Source: Bacteroidaceae bacterium (lineage in GTDB: Bacteria > Bacteroidota > Bacteroidia > Bacteroidales > Bacteroidaceae). From it: a stretch of DNA of 64,000 nucleotides. The stretch is from NCBI GenBank assembly GCA_017547385.1, contig JAFYPU010000018.1, positions 1-64,000 on the forward strand. The letters are read 5' to 3'. The translations under genes and the position numbers were made by a program. The notes under the pieces were generated by a model, which was not told where the DNA came from, ran no database searches, and saw only the letters and a list, made by a program, of their open reading frames with translations. Below are positions 17,364 through 26,025 of this stretch, one piece after another. Each line of letters begins with the position of its first letter. Within the stretch, counting starts at the first letter, position 1.

Positions 17364-18080
17364 ATGGGAATTCTATACATTGTACCCACACCGGTGGGAA
17401 ACATGGAGGACATCACGCTCCGAGCACTCCGCATCTTGAAAGAAGCGGACGTGGTTTTGGCTGAGGACACCCGCACTTCGGGCATCCTGCTCAAACACTA
17501 CGAAATCAGCGCCCGCATGATGTCGCACCACAAGTTCAATGAACACCAAACCGCAGAGATGATGGCAGCCCGCGTAGCAGCAGGCGAAACCATTGCACTG
17601 ATTTCGGATGCCGGCACACCGGGCATCTCCGACCCCGGTTTCATGCTCGTGAGAGCTTGTGTGGAACGTGGCGTCGAGGTGCAATGCCTCCCGGGAGCCA
17701 CAGCCTTTGTTCCGGCCTTGGTGGCCTCAGGACTGCCCTGCGACCGCTTCACCTTCGAAGGCTTTCTCCCACAAAAGAAAGGACGCGCCACACGTCTGCA
17801 ATCACTTCAGGAAGAACAACGCACCATGGTGTTCTACGAATCACCCCACCGCGTGGTCAAAACCTTGATGCAAATGGCCGAATACTTCGGAGAAGAACGC
17901 CGGGTCGCCGCCTGCAGAGAAATATCAAAGGTGCACGAAGAATGCGTCCGCGGCACCATTTCCGAAGTGTTGGCACACTTCAATGCCCATGAGCCGCGCG
18001 GAGAGTTTGTCCTCATCCTCGAAGGTTGCCCCCACGTGAAGAAAAAGAAAGATAAAAACCACAAAAACATCGAACAATGA
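17364..18080 (+). CDS. rsmI: 16S rRNA (cytidine(1402)-2'-O)-methyltransferase
   Basis: A 238-residue SAM-dependent enzyme that 2'-O-methylates C1402 of 16S rRNA in the decoding centre. The tetrapyrrole-methylase fold is recognisable from LYIVPTPVGNMEDITLRAL at the N-terminus, AEDTRTSGILL, LISDAGTPGISDPG (about 76-89) and FYESPHRVVKTL. The length (usual 230-290) lacks the long C-terminal tail of some homologues. The lysine-rich end KKKKDKN overlaps the next gene by 4 bp (ATGA), so it is translationally coupled to the lipoprotein gene. Confidence 0.95.
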   Translation: MGILYIVPTPVGNMEDITLRALRILKEADVVLAEDTRTSGILLKHYEISARMMSHHKFNEHQTAEMMAARVAAGETIALISDAGTPGISDPGFMLVRACVERGVEVQCLPGATAFVPALVASGLPCDRFTFEGFLPQKKGRATRLQSLQEEQRTMVFYESPHRVVKTLMQMAEYFGEERRVAACREISKVHEECVRGTISEVLAHFNAHEPRGEFVLILEGCPHVKKKKDKNHKNIEQ

Positions 18081-18952
18081 AGAAATTAAACTTATGGCTG
18101 GCCGCCATCCTCATGCTGAGCTTCACCGCTTGCGACAGCCAACGCGAAAAACAAGCTGCCCTTGGCGACATTCTGACATCAGAAGACTCATTGCAGCAAA
18201 TCATTACGCAAAAAGAAAACGAGCTGAACGACATCATCGGAACGCTTAACGAAATTCAGGCAGGCTTCCGCCAAATCAACGAAGCTGAAGGCCGTGTCAA
18301 CGTGCAGCGTGCAGAAGGTAGCGCAGCCAACAAACAGGAAATCCTGGAGAACATGCAGTTCATCCAAAGCACCATGGCGTTCAACCGCGACCTCATCGCC
18401 AATTTGCGCCAACAACTCAAAAATGCCTCAACCACCAACAGCCGCCTCAAGAAAACACTGGAGGAAACGGTGAACAGCCTCAACGCAGAGTTGGAAAAGA
18501 AGACCGCTGAGCTGAACAGCCTCCGCGAAGAGCTGGCACGAAAGGACATCCGCATCGCCGAACAGCAGGAAGAAATATCCACACTCAACGCTAACGTGAA
18601 CAGCCTCACCGCCGACAATGCCGGCAAGGCACGCACCATGGCAGCACAAGAAGAACAGCTGAACACCGCCTACTATGTGTTCGGAACGAAGAAAGAATTG
18701 CGCGAACAGAACATTCTGAAACGTGGAGACGTTCTGCGCTCGGGCGACTTCAACACCGATTATTTCACACGCATCGATGTGCGCGTTACGAAGACGATTA
18801 AACTTTATTCAAAGAGTGCCAAATTGCTGACATCGCATCCCGAAGGCAGCTACTCGCTCGACAAAGATGCACAAGGTCAATACACACTTCGCATCACCGA
18901 TGTTCAGAAATTCTGGAGCGTAAGCAAATACTTGGTCATCACGGTTAAATGA
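18077..18952 (+). CDS. Coiled-coil lipoprotein
   Basis: A 291-residue predicted lipoprotein: signal MKKLNLWLAAILMLSFTAC with Cys19 as the lipidation site. Residues about 35-195 are a long alpha-helical coiled coil rich in Glu, Gln and Asn (LEETVNSLNAELEKKTAEL), followed by a compact beta-rich end (about 205-291). It overlaps rsmI by 4 bp. This type is widespread in Bacteroidales but I know of no function; an envelope-spacing or scaffold role is a guess. Confidence 0.75.
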   Translation: MKKLNLWLAAILMLSFTACDSQREKQAALGDILTSEDSLQQIITQKENELNDIIGTLNEIQAGFRQINEAEGRVNVQRAEGSAANKQEILENMQFIQSTMAFNRDLIANLRQQLKNASTTNSRLKKTLEETVNSLNAELEKKTAELNSLREELARKDIRIAEQQEEISTLNANVNSLTADNAGKARTMAAQEEQLNTAYYVFGTKKELREQNILKRGDVLRSGDFNTDYFTRIDVRVTKTIKLYSKSAKLLTSHPEGSYSLDKDAQGQYTLRITDVQKFWSVSKYLVITVK

Positions 18953-18986
18953 TCGGGGGCTTCTTCCGCGTTTTCAAACATTCTAT

Positions 18987-19664
18987 ATGAAAAATAACAA
19001 ACTCATTTCTCGAATCTCCCACTGCGCCCTGCTGATTTCAGCGGGCGCAGTGTTTGTGTCTTGTTCCTACAGCCAAGTGAGCGGCACCATGGCCGGTGCT
19101 TCCCTGGGCGGTGTGTTTGGTTCGGCCATCGGCGGGCTGATTGGCGGACCGCGCGGAGCAGATGCCGGAACAGCCATCGGAATGTTGGCCGGAGGAGCTG
19201 CCGGAGCAGCCGTCACCGCTCCCAGAGAGCCCAACCGCGGACACAATCATCAGCAAAGCTACGACGATGTTCAATACGGCTCCTATCGACCGGACAACCA
19301 CCACTATGCCACACCGGCATCGCCTCTGAAGTTTTTGGAAGTAACGAAGGTGCGTTTCATGGACGAGAACAACAATCGATGCCTTGACGCCAACGAACAG
19401 GCATGGCTCGAAATGGAAATACACAACCGTGGCAATCACACTGTCTACAACGTGGCTCCCGTGGTGGAGTGCGACAACAAACGCGTGTTGCTTTCTCCCA
19501 CAGCCATCGTGGGTTCGCTGGCTTCGGGACAGGGTGTGCGCTATCGGACAGCCGTGGTGGGCAAGAGCAATCTGCGCGACGGTTCTACGACTTTCGAAGT
19601 GAGTTTCGGCACAGGCAAAAACAAAGTTACGGCCAAGACTTTCCGGATTACCACACGACGTTAA
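18987..19664 (+). CDS. Glycine-zipper lipoprotein
   Basis: A 225-residue predicted outer-membrane lipoprotein with Cys26 after AGAVFVSC. Residues about 34-76 form a glycine zipper (GASLGGVFGSAIGGLIGG, then GTAIGMLAGGAAGAAV), a motif that inserts in or crosses membranes as helical hairpins. The C-terminal half (about 105-225) looks like an immunoglobulin-type domain (VRFMDENNNRCLDANEQAWL). It follows the coiled-coil lipoprotein by 34 bp and precedes a strong terminator, so rsmI and both lipoproteins form one operon. Confidence 0.75.
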   Translation: MKNNKLISRISHCALLISAGAVFVSCSYSQVSGTMAGASLGGVFGSAIGGLIGGPRGADAGTAIGMLAGGAAGAAVTAPREPNRGHNHQQSYDDVQYGSYRPDNHHYATPASPLKFLEVTKVRFMDENNNRCLDANEQAWLEMEIHNRGNHTVYNVAPVVECDNKRVLLSPTAIVGSLASGQGVRYRTAVVGKSNLRDGSTTFEVSFGTGKNKVTAKTFRITTRR

Positions 19665-19686
19665 GACTTTTCTCCCTCTATCTTCC

Positions 19687-19735
19687 AAAAGGCTTCCTTA
19701 TATATATAATATTGTGTGAAGCCTTTTCGTTTTTT
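19687..19735 (+). terminator. Terminator of the rsmI operon
   Basis: AAAAGGCTTC and GAAGCCTTTT (19687-19696 and 19718-19727) form a stem around an A/T-rich loop, followed by CGTTTTTTT. Confidence 0.75.
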
Positions 19736-19764
19736 TCTCCCCCTTTATCATCACTACACCTCCC

Positions 19765-21114
19765 ATGCCCCGTTTCACTTCTCCCTTGCTGCCCCATTAT
19801 GCTGCGACACTGCGTCTCGGTCTGCCCATTGCCGTGGGGCAGGTCGGCGTCATTGTTGTCGGCTTTGCAGACACGGCCATGGTAGGGCACTATTCCACTG
19901 ACGCCCTTGCGGCGGCGGCTTTCGTCAACAACCTTTTTACACTCGTAACCTTCATTCTGATGGGTTACAGCTATGGTCTCACCCCTCTGGTAAGCGGTCT
20001 GTATGGTTGCGGCAAGGAAGAGGAAGCCGGCAGTGTGCTCAAGAATGCCTTGGCCGCAGGTCTGCTGTTTTGCGCTGTGATATTCTGCGTGATGGGAGTG
20101 CTATACTTCTTTTTGGAGCACATGGGACAACCGTCCGAACTGCTTCCGCTCATCAAGCCCTACTATCTGTTGGGGTTGGCCGGCATGGTGTTTGTTTTGC
20201 TCTTCAATGTACTGCGTCAGTTCTGCGACGGCATCACCGACACTTCCGTCGGGATGTGGTCTTTGTTGGTCGGAAATGCTTTCAACGTGCTTGGCAATTG
20301 GTTGCTCATCGGTGGCGTGGGTCCTTTTCCCGAATTAGGATTGATGGGAGCAGGTTGGGCCACTTTGGCCTCGCGTGTGCTGATGGTGGCTGTGCTGGCA
20401 GGATTTCTGTTATGGCGCAAGCGTTATGCCCGTTTCCGTGCCGGATTTTCAGGCACGCGCCTCAATCGTAGCGAAATGCTTCACATCAATCGGGTGTCGC
20501 TCCCCGTATCGATACAAATGGGCTTGGAAACCGGTTCATTCACTTTCAGTGCCGTGATGGCGGGTTGGCTGGGTGCTGTGGAGCTTGCGGCCTATCAGAT
20601 ACTTGTTACGGTGGGCACGTTGGGCTTTCTGTTTTATTATAGCTTTGCTGCCGGAGCGAGCATCCGCGTGGCAGCTTTTGTGGGAATGGACGATTGGCAA
20701 CAAGTGCGCCATGCCGAGCGTGCCAGTCGCCACATTCTGTGTGCCCTGGCTGCCATTGCATCAGTGTGCATCCTGCTCTTTGCCCGACCGTTGGTAAGTG
20801 TGTTCACCGCTGATGCTCGCGTGCTGACGGTGGCTCTTGCCATGATTGTCCCGTTGGTGGTCTATCAGTTTGGCGATGCCATGCAGATATGCTATGCCAA
20901 TGTGCTGCGCGGCACCGGGCACGTGATGTCGATGATGAAAGTGGCCTTCATCAGCTACATCCTTATCAACATTCCCTTGGCCTATGTTCTGTCTTTCCCA
21001 CTCGGAAGCGGACTTTACGGCATCTATGTTGCATTTTCGGCCGGGCTGTTTACGGCCGCACTCCTCTTTTTCAGAAAATACGTCAAGGTTTTGCGCTCAC
21101 ACGGTGTGCAATGA
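19765..21114 (+). CDS. MATE-family multidrug/metabolite exporter (first copy)
   Basis: A 449-residue, twelve-helix transporter of the MatE superfamily (NorM/DinF branch). The two-fold repeat is visible: LPIAVGQVGVIVVGFADTAM near residue 17 and VSLPVSIQMGLETGSFTFSA near residue 245. It would export cationic drugs or metabolites using Na+ or H+. No adjacent regulator gives the substrate. It is followed by a terminator and the convergent tdk gene. The second MATE in this window (23671) is only distantly similar. Confidence 0.88.
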   Translation: MPRFTSPLLPHYAATLRLGLPIAVGQVGVIVVGFADTAMVGHYSTDALAAAAFVNNLFTLVTFILMGYSYGLTPLVSGLYGCGKEEEAGSVLKNALAAGLLFCAVIFCVMGVLYFFLEHMGQPSELLPLIKPYYLLGLAGMVFVLLFNVLRQFCDGITDTSVGMWSLLVGNAFNVLGNWLLIGGVGPFPELGLMGAGWATLASRVLMVAVLAGFLLWRKRYARFRAGFSGTRLNRSEMLHINRVSLPVSIQMGLETGSFTFSAVMAGWLGAVELAAYQILVTVGTLGFLFYYSFAAGASIRVAAFVGMDDWQQVRHAERASRHILCALAAIASVCILLFARPLVSVFTADARVLTVALAMIVPLVVYQFGDAMQICYANVLRGTGHVMSMMKVAFISYILINIPLAYVLSFPLGSGLYGIYVAFSAGLFTAALLFFRKYVKVLRSHGVQ

Positions 21115-21133
21115 GCCAAATTTCAAGTGCAAG

Positions 21134-21180
21134 AAAACGCCTCCCCACATGCTCTGTCGACATATGGGGAGGCGTTTTTT
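21134..21180. terminator. Terminator between the first MATE gene and tdk
   Basis: AAAACGCCTCCCC pairs with GGGGAGGCGTTTT, followed by T residues on the plus strand and preceded by A residues, so it can serve both convergent genes. Confidence 0.85.
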
Positions 21181-21197
21181 ATGTTTCACAAAGGCAA

Positions 21198-21785
21198 TTA
21201 CGCCTTTTCAGCGGCTTCGGCTTTTGCTTTGTTATAGCAGTTGCGACAAAGCGGTTCGTATTCGGCATGTTCGCCCAGCATCACGCGGCGGTCTCCCTCC
21301 ACTTTGCGATGACTCACGTAGGCCAGTTCGCCACAGCGCACGCAGATGGCATGCACCTTGGTTACGCTCTCGGCCACAGAGCACAGCGCCGGCATGGGGC
21401 CGAAAGGTATTCCCTTGAAGTCCATATCAAGTCCGGCCACGATGACACGCTTGCCACGGTTGGCAAGTTGGGTGCAGACTTCCACCAATCCGTCGTCGAA
21501 GAACTGAGCCTCATCGATGCCCACCACCTCGGCTTGTTCGGAAAGCAAGAGTATGCCGGCCGACGACTCCACCGGTGTTGAGGCCACCGAATTGCTGTCG
21601 TGCGACACCACATCCTCATCGGAATAGCGCGTATCTATGGCGGGCTTATATATTTCCACTTTCTGGCGTGCTATGCGTGCACGCTTGAGGCGGCGAATCA
21701 GTTCTTCGGTTTTTCCGGAAAACATGGAGCCGCATATCACTTCGATGCGGCCGCGCCGCGGGTTCTCTTCCTGAAACAGATGCAT
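21198..21785 (-). CDS. tdk: Thymidine kinase
   Basis: A 195-residue type II thymidine kinase (cytosolic TK1-like) of the pyrimidine salvage pathway. P-loop [14 protein letters not shown] (about 19-32), DEAQFFDD with the catalytic Glu region, the lasso residues near the C-terminus, and four zinc cysteines in two CxxC pairs (CVRC and CRNC). The frame is open far upstream, but the -7 box at 21815 and family length fix the start at 21785 ([12 protein letters not shown]). Confidence 0.94.
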   Translation of the reverse strand: MHLFQEENPRRGRIEVICGSMFSGKTEELIRRLKRARIARQKVEIYKPAIDTRYSDEDVVSHDSNSVASTPVESSAGILLLSEQAEVVGIDEAQFFDDGLVEVCTQLANRGKRVIVAGLDMDFKGIPFGPMPALCSVAESVTKVHAICVRCGELAYVSHRKVEGDRRVMLGEHAEYEPLCRNCYNKAKAEAAEKA

Positions 21786-21814
21786 GATGTTGAGTGTTTT
21801 TCGTTTGTGTCGTG

Positions 21815-21822
21815 CAAAGGTA
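21815..21822 (-). promoter_or_regulatory. Predicted -7 box of tdk
   Basis: CAAAGGTA reads TACCTTTG on the minus strand, 30 bp before the start codon. No clear -33 box. Confidence 0.5.
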
Positions 21823-21966
21823 ACAAAAACTCGCAGATTTGTATCAGGGCAGACGGATTTCCTGTCAAAAATCCGGAAGGCTGCAAGCCCCATCCGTCCA
21901 CTCCGTGAAAGCTCGGCCGCTGGTCGGACATTTTGGTTGAAAAACGTGCCTTGGAGGTACAAAAAT

Positions 21967-22023
21967 CTGCAGTGCTTGTAGAAATTTCTGCAGTGCTTGT
22001 AGAAAAATCTGCAAGCACTGCAG
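21967..22023. repeat. Three-unit 21-bp palindromic array, locus 3
   Basis: CTGCAGTGCTTGTAG (21967), the same word (21988), and CTGCAAGCACTGCAG (22009), separated by AAATTT and AAAAAT. The outer two units with their flanks form 17-bp perfect inverted arms (21962-21978 with 22012-22028). It lies between the divergent tdk and yraN genes. Confidence 0.88.
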
Positions 22024-22140
22024 ATTTTGCCGCAATGCCACTCCATTTTTCGAGAAACGAAAAAGCATGTTTTGCTTTGCGTTTCGGCCGGCATGAAGTA
22101 TCTTCGCTTCGTCAAGAAAACCTTCTTCATTTTTCCAATC

Positions 22141-22533
22141 ATGGCACAACACAACATTCTGGGGCAGCAGGGCGAGCAGGAGGCGGCGCGCCACTTGATG
22201 CACGCCGGTTACACCCTGCACGAGCGCAATTGGCGCAGCGGCCGGTGTGAGGTGGACATCATCGCTGAGTGGTATGGAGAAATGGTTTTCGTGGAAGTGA
22301 AAACGCGCAGCAACGAGACATATATGCCGGCTGCCGATGCTGTGGATGCAGACAAAAAGCAAAATCTGCTGCAAGCCGCCCGGGCCTATATGGCATTGCA
22401 TGCGCTCGACATGCCCTACCGCTTTGACATCATCACGGTGGTGGGACGCGAAGCACCCTACCATGTGGAGCATCACATCAACGCTTTCACACCGCAAGGA
22501 GTGCGTGCCGAACGATTAAAACGGAGTTACTGA
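22141..22533 (+). CDS. yraN: YraN/UPF0102-family endonuclease-like protein
   Basis: A 130-residue protein of the YraN family, a restriction-endonuclease-like (Holliday-junction resolvase type) fold. Visible signature: [27 protein letters not shown], then VFVEVKTRS, giving the E-D-ExK nuclease core. The start at 22141 ([12 protein letters not shown]) matches the family; the open frame upstream to 22027 runs into the intergenic array. Physiological role is unsettled. The next gene begins 8 bp downstream. Confidence 0.88.
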   Translation: MAQHNILGQQGEQEAARHLMHAGYTLHERNWRSGRCEVDIIAEWYGEMVFVEVKTRSNETYMPAADAVDADKKQNLLQAARAYMALHALDMPYRFDIITVVGREAPYHVEHHINAFTPQGVRAERLKRSY

Positions 22534-22541
22534 CCCAACGT

Positions 22542-23636
22542 ATGGACATCGAACAAATCAGAGACTACTGTCTGCAAAAGCCCGGTGCCACCGAGGACCA
22601 AGCTTTCGGGCCGGATGGTTTGCTATTCCGCGTGAACGGAAAAATCTTTGCCTATCTCAATCTGGAACGTCCTGACCGCGTAACGCTGAAATGCCAACCG
22701 GACCATGCCATCGCTCTGCGCGACCGCTACAATGGCGTGAGCGGAGCCTGGCATTGGAACAAGCGGCATTGGAACGACGTACGCCTGGATGCCGACGTGC
22801 CGGCCGATGTCATACTCTCGCTGGTGGACCATTCCTATGAGGAAGTGGTGCGCGGTCTTCCCAAGAAAACGCTTTTCCGCTTCACAGAGATGCCCCCGGG
22901 CTGGTGGCACACACATCTGCCCACCACCGATTCGCTCATGAACGACCTGCAACGACCGCCTTATGCCGACCATCCGAGTGAAGTGGTGCTGCTCACCACC
23001 GACCACCAGCAGGCAGGACGTGGGCAACGCGGCACGACGTGGGAAAGCGAGGAGCGGAAAAACCTGCTTTTCGGGCTGCGATTTCGGCCCAAGAACTTAA
23101 ACGCCGAGCACTCCTTTCGGATTTCTCAAGCCGTGGCACTGGCCGTGGCAGATGCCGTGGCCGAATGCGTGAAAGGCTGCCCGGTGAGCATCAAATGGCC
23201 CAACGACATCTATTGCGGCGACCGGAAAGTGTGCGGCATGCTGCTGGAGCACGACCTCTGCGGCACGGAAATCACCGCTACACGTGTGGGCATCGGCATC
23301 AATGTGAACCAAGAAACTTTCACGGGCGATGCACCCAACCCCGTTTCGCTGCTGCAAATCCGCGGACGGGAAACAGACCGCGCCGCCCTGCTCCGAAAAT
23401 TCGTCAAACACTTTGTGCACCACTGCGAGGCTTTGCGCCAAAACGACTTTGCTTCCCTGCAAACACGATACTTGCACAGACTCTACCGCAAGGGCATCCC
23501 GGCTCTCTTCACCGATGCCCAAGGCACTTTCACCGCCACCATCCAAGGCGTGGATGCCGGAGGCAGATTGCTGCTGTGCGATGACAAGCAGCACGAGCGC
23601 AGCTACACATTCAAGGAAGTGAGCTACGTGATTTGA
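22542..23636 (+). CDS. birA: MmcQ/YjbR domain fused to biotin protein ligase
   Basis: A 364-residue two-domain protein. Residues 1-115 are an MmcQ/YjbR (DUF419) domain (MDIEQIRDYCLQKPGATED, then FAYLNLERPDRVTLKC and GVSGAWHWNKRHWNDV), a CyaY-like fold. Residues about 120-364 are a class I biotin-[acetyl-CoA-carboxylase] ligase: the biotinyl-AMP loop GRGQRGTTW (about 158-166), IKWPNDIY (about 218-225), VGIGINVN, and a short SH3-like C-terminal domain. The ligase attaches biotin to carboxylase carrier proteins. No helix-turn-helix repressor domain is present. No stop or frame break separates the halves. The MmcQ part may bind DNA or be structural; its effect on the ligase is unknown. Confidence 0.88.
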   Translation: MDIEQIRDYCLQKPGATEDQAFGPDGLLFRVNGKIFAYLNLERPDRVTLKCQPDHAIALRDRYNGVSGAWHWNKRHWNDVRLDADVPADVILSLVDHSYEEVVRGLPKKTLFRFTEMPPGWWHTHLPTTDSLMNDLQRPPYADHPSEVVLLTTDHQQAGRGQRGTTWESEERKNLLFGLRFRPKNLNAEHSFRISQAVALAVADAVAECVKGCPVSIKWPNDIYCGDRKVCGMLLEHDLCGTEITATRVGIGINVNQETFTGDAPNPVSLLQIRGRETDRAALLRKFVKHFVHHCEALRQNDFASLQTRYLHRLYRKGIPALFTDAQGTFTATIQGVDAGGRLLLCDDKQHERSYTFKEVSYVI

Positions 23637-23670
23637 TTTCACCCCATCCCTCTTTTCTCATCCCCATCCC

Positions 23671-25008
23671 ATGAACCGCAACATTCTCCGCATAGCCCTG
23701 CCGAGCATCGTGAGCAATCTCACGGTGCCACTGTTGGGGCTGGCCGACACCGCCATTGCCGGCCACTTGGGAGCAGCGGCCTACATCGGGGCCATCGCCG
23801 TGGGCGGCATGCTCTTCAGCATGGTTTATTGGTTGTTTGGTTTTCTGCGTATGGGTACAGGCGGATTTACGGCGCAAGCCTTTGGCGCAGGGCGGCACGA
23901 CGAGACGTTGCGTGTATTGCTGCGTGCCCTCCTTGTGGCAGCCGCGGTGGCTGGAGGCTTGCTCATGCTGCAAGCCCCCATTGCTGATTTGGCTTTCCGT
24001 TGGCTCAATGCCTCGCCACAGGTGGAAGTTTTTGCCCGGCAGTATTTCGACATCCTCATCTGGGGTGCACCGGCCATACTGGGGCTATACGTTTTCTCGG
24101 GATGGTTTCTAGGAATGCAGGATGCACGCAGCCCCATGCTCATCTCCATCACCCAAAATTTGGTGAACATAGCCGGCAGTTTGCTGCTGGTGATGCATTT
24201 CGGCTTGGGCATTGCCGGCGTGGCTCTCGGCACACTGGTGGCGCAATATGTGGGACTGATGATGGCTGTGGGACTTTTTGCCAAACGATGGCACGGTAGG
24301 CCCGACGGCAGAGCCCTTATCCGATGGCGCGAAGTGCTTTCGCGATTGGCTCTGATGCGTTTTTTCAACGTCAACCGCGACATCTTTTTCCGCACCTTGT
24401 GTCTGGTGGCCGTTTCCACCTACTTCACATCTGCCGGAGCCGCACAGGGCGAAACCGTTTTGGCAGCCAACGCACTGCTCATGCAGTTTTTCATGTTTTT
24501 CTCCTATTTCATGGATGGCTTTGCCTATGCCGGTGAAGCCCTCGGCGGACGTTATTTCGGTGCCGCCGACGCTGCAAATTTCAGGAAACTGGTGCGCCAA
24601 CTCTTCTTGTGGGGTGCGGTGATGGCCATCCTGTTTGCCGGCATCTATGCCCTTGGGGGTAATTTCTTCATCCGTTGTCTGACAGACGAGAGCAGCGTGC
24701 GAGCCGTTGCCCGCAGCTTTTTGCCTTATGCCGTGGGCGTTCCGGTGGTGAGTTTCGCTGCTTTCCTTTTCGACGGTCTGTTCATCGGCACCACCTCCAC
24801 CCGCGAGATGTTGCTGGCCATGGCTGGAGCTTGCGCCGCTTTCTTCGGTGTGTGGTGGCTCTGGGGCGAAAAGTTCGGTAATGACGCGCTGTGGTGCGCC
24901 TTTCTGAGCTATTTGTGGCTGCGAGGCATTTTGCAATGGGCTTTGTTGCGACGGGTAACAAGAAAATTGTACATTTGCGAAGACAAGCACACAGCCGGGT
25001 TTCCCTGA
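23671..25008 (+). CDS. MATE-family exporter (second copy, DinF/NorM-like)
   Basis: A 445-residue, twelve-helix MatE protein, starting MNRNILRIALPSIVSNLTVP with LGLADTAIAGHLGAAAYIGA, the DinF-branch pattern. It begins 34 bp after the BirA fusion and may be co-transcribed with yraN and birA. Its last 40 bp carry the predicted pyrH promoter. Substrate unknown. Confidence 0.88.
   Translation: MNRNILRIALPSIVSNLTVPLLGLADTAIAGHLGAAAYIGAIAVGGMLFSMVYWLFGFLRMGTGGFTAQAFGAGRHDETLRVLLRALLVAAAVAGGLLMLQAPIADLAFRWLNASPQVEVFARQYFDILIWGAPAILGLYVFSGWFLGMQDARSPMLISITQNLVNIAGSLLLVMHFGLGIAGVALGTLVAQYVGLMMAVGLFAKRWHGRPDGRALIRWREVLSRLALMRFFNVNRDIFFRTLCLVAVSTYFTSAGAAQGETVLAANALLMQFFMFFSYFMDGFAYAGEALGGRYFGAADAANFRKLVRQLFLWGAVMAILFAGIYALGGNFFIRCLTDESSVRAVARSFLPYAVGVPVVSFAAFLFDGLFIGTTSTREMLLAMAGACAAFFGVWWLWGEKFGNDALWCAFLSYLWLRGILQWALLRRVTRKLYICEDKHTAGFP
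24946..24977 (+). promoter_or_regulatory. Predicted pyrH promoter inside the end of the MATE gene
   Basis: TTG (24946-24948), 21 bp, TACATTTG (24970-24977). About 120 bp before the pyrH start. Confidence 0.5.
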
Positions 25009-25096
25009 AGCACACACGAAAGAAGCAGAAAGCTGTGGCCGACCTCACCTTCAAGCATACGAAAAACAAAACATATCAACCATTTAAACCGCAATT

Positions 25097-25807
25097 ATGG
25101 CAAAATTTAAAAGAATACTTCTGAAACTCTCGGGTGAGAGTCTGATGGGCGAACAAGGCTACGGCATCGACGTGAAACGCCTGAACGAATATGCCGCCCA
25201 AATCAAAGAAGCCCTGGAAATGGGCGTGCAAATTGGCATCGTCATTGGCGGCGGAAACATCTTCCGAGGTCTGAGCGGTGCCGGCAAAGGATTTGATCGC
25301 GTCAAGGGCGACCAAATGGGCATGTGTGCCACAGTGATTAACAGCTTGGCACTCAGCAGTGCCCTGGGAGCAGTGGGAGTTACCGGCCGCGTGTTGACAG
25401 CCATTCGCATGGAGCCCATCGGTGAATTCTATAGCAAGTGGAAAGCCATCGAAGCCATGGAACGCGGTGAAGTGGCCATCATGAGCGGCGGCACCGGCAA
25501 CCCCTATTTCACCACCGACACCGGCTCTTCCCTGCGCGGCATCGAGATTGAAGCCGACGTGATGATGAAAGGAACACGCGTGGACGGCGTTTACACAGCC
25601 GACCCGGAAAAAGACCCCACTGCGGTGAAGTTCTCCGACATCACATACGACGAAGTGTTGCAACGCGGCTTGCGTGTCATGGACATCACGGCCACAGCCA
25701 TGTGTAAGGAGAACAACCTGCCCATCTACGTTTTCAACATGGACAAGGTGGGCAATCTGCGCCGTGTGCTTGAGGGCGAAGACATCGGCACCTTTGTGCA
25801 TGCCTGA
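25097..25807 (+). CDS. pyrH: UMP kinase
   Basis: A 236-residue hexameric amino-acid-kinase-fold enzyme that phosphorylates UMP to UDP with ATP, essential for pyrimidine nucleotides. Motifs: KRILLKLSGESLMG, GIVIGGGNIFRG (UMP/ATP-binding loop), GTGNPYFTTDTGSSLRG (about 133-149), and VDGVYTADPEKDP. Usual length. The 218 bp after it hold no gene, only the promoter region of the superoxide dismutase gene. Confidence 0.96.
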   Translation: MAKFKRILLKLSGESLMGEQGYGIDVKRLNEYAAQIKEALEMGVQIGIVIGGGNIFRGLSGAGKGFDRVKGDQMGMCATVINSLALSSALGAVGVTGRVLTAIRMEPIGEFYSKWKAIEAMERGEVAIMSGGTGNPYFTTDTGSSLRGIEIEADVMMKGTRVDGVYTADPEKDPTAVKFSDITYDEVLQRGLRVMDITATAMCKENNLPIYVFNMDKVGNLRRVLEGEDIGTFVHA

Positions 25808-25962
25808 ACATCCCAAGGAAAAATGCCCCAAGCGGCACTTTCAGCCGGCACTCACACAGGCCATACACATAAGAAGCCTTAAATCCGGGTCTCAACACTG
25901 AAAAGAGCTTAAAAAATCGCATTTTGCGTCTTGAAAATGAGGTGTGCAAAAAGCCAAAAGCA

Positions 25963-25970
25963 TACATTTG
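25963..25970 (+). promoter_or_regulatory. Predicted -7 box of the sod-rubredoxin operon
   Basis: TACATTTG matches TAnnTTTG, 55 bp before the chosen start codon. Confidence 0.5.
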
Positions 25971-26025
25971 GAACGCGACAAGGATACGCCCTATTCGCAA
26001 AGTACAACTCAAAAACGAAAAACTA

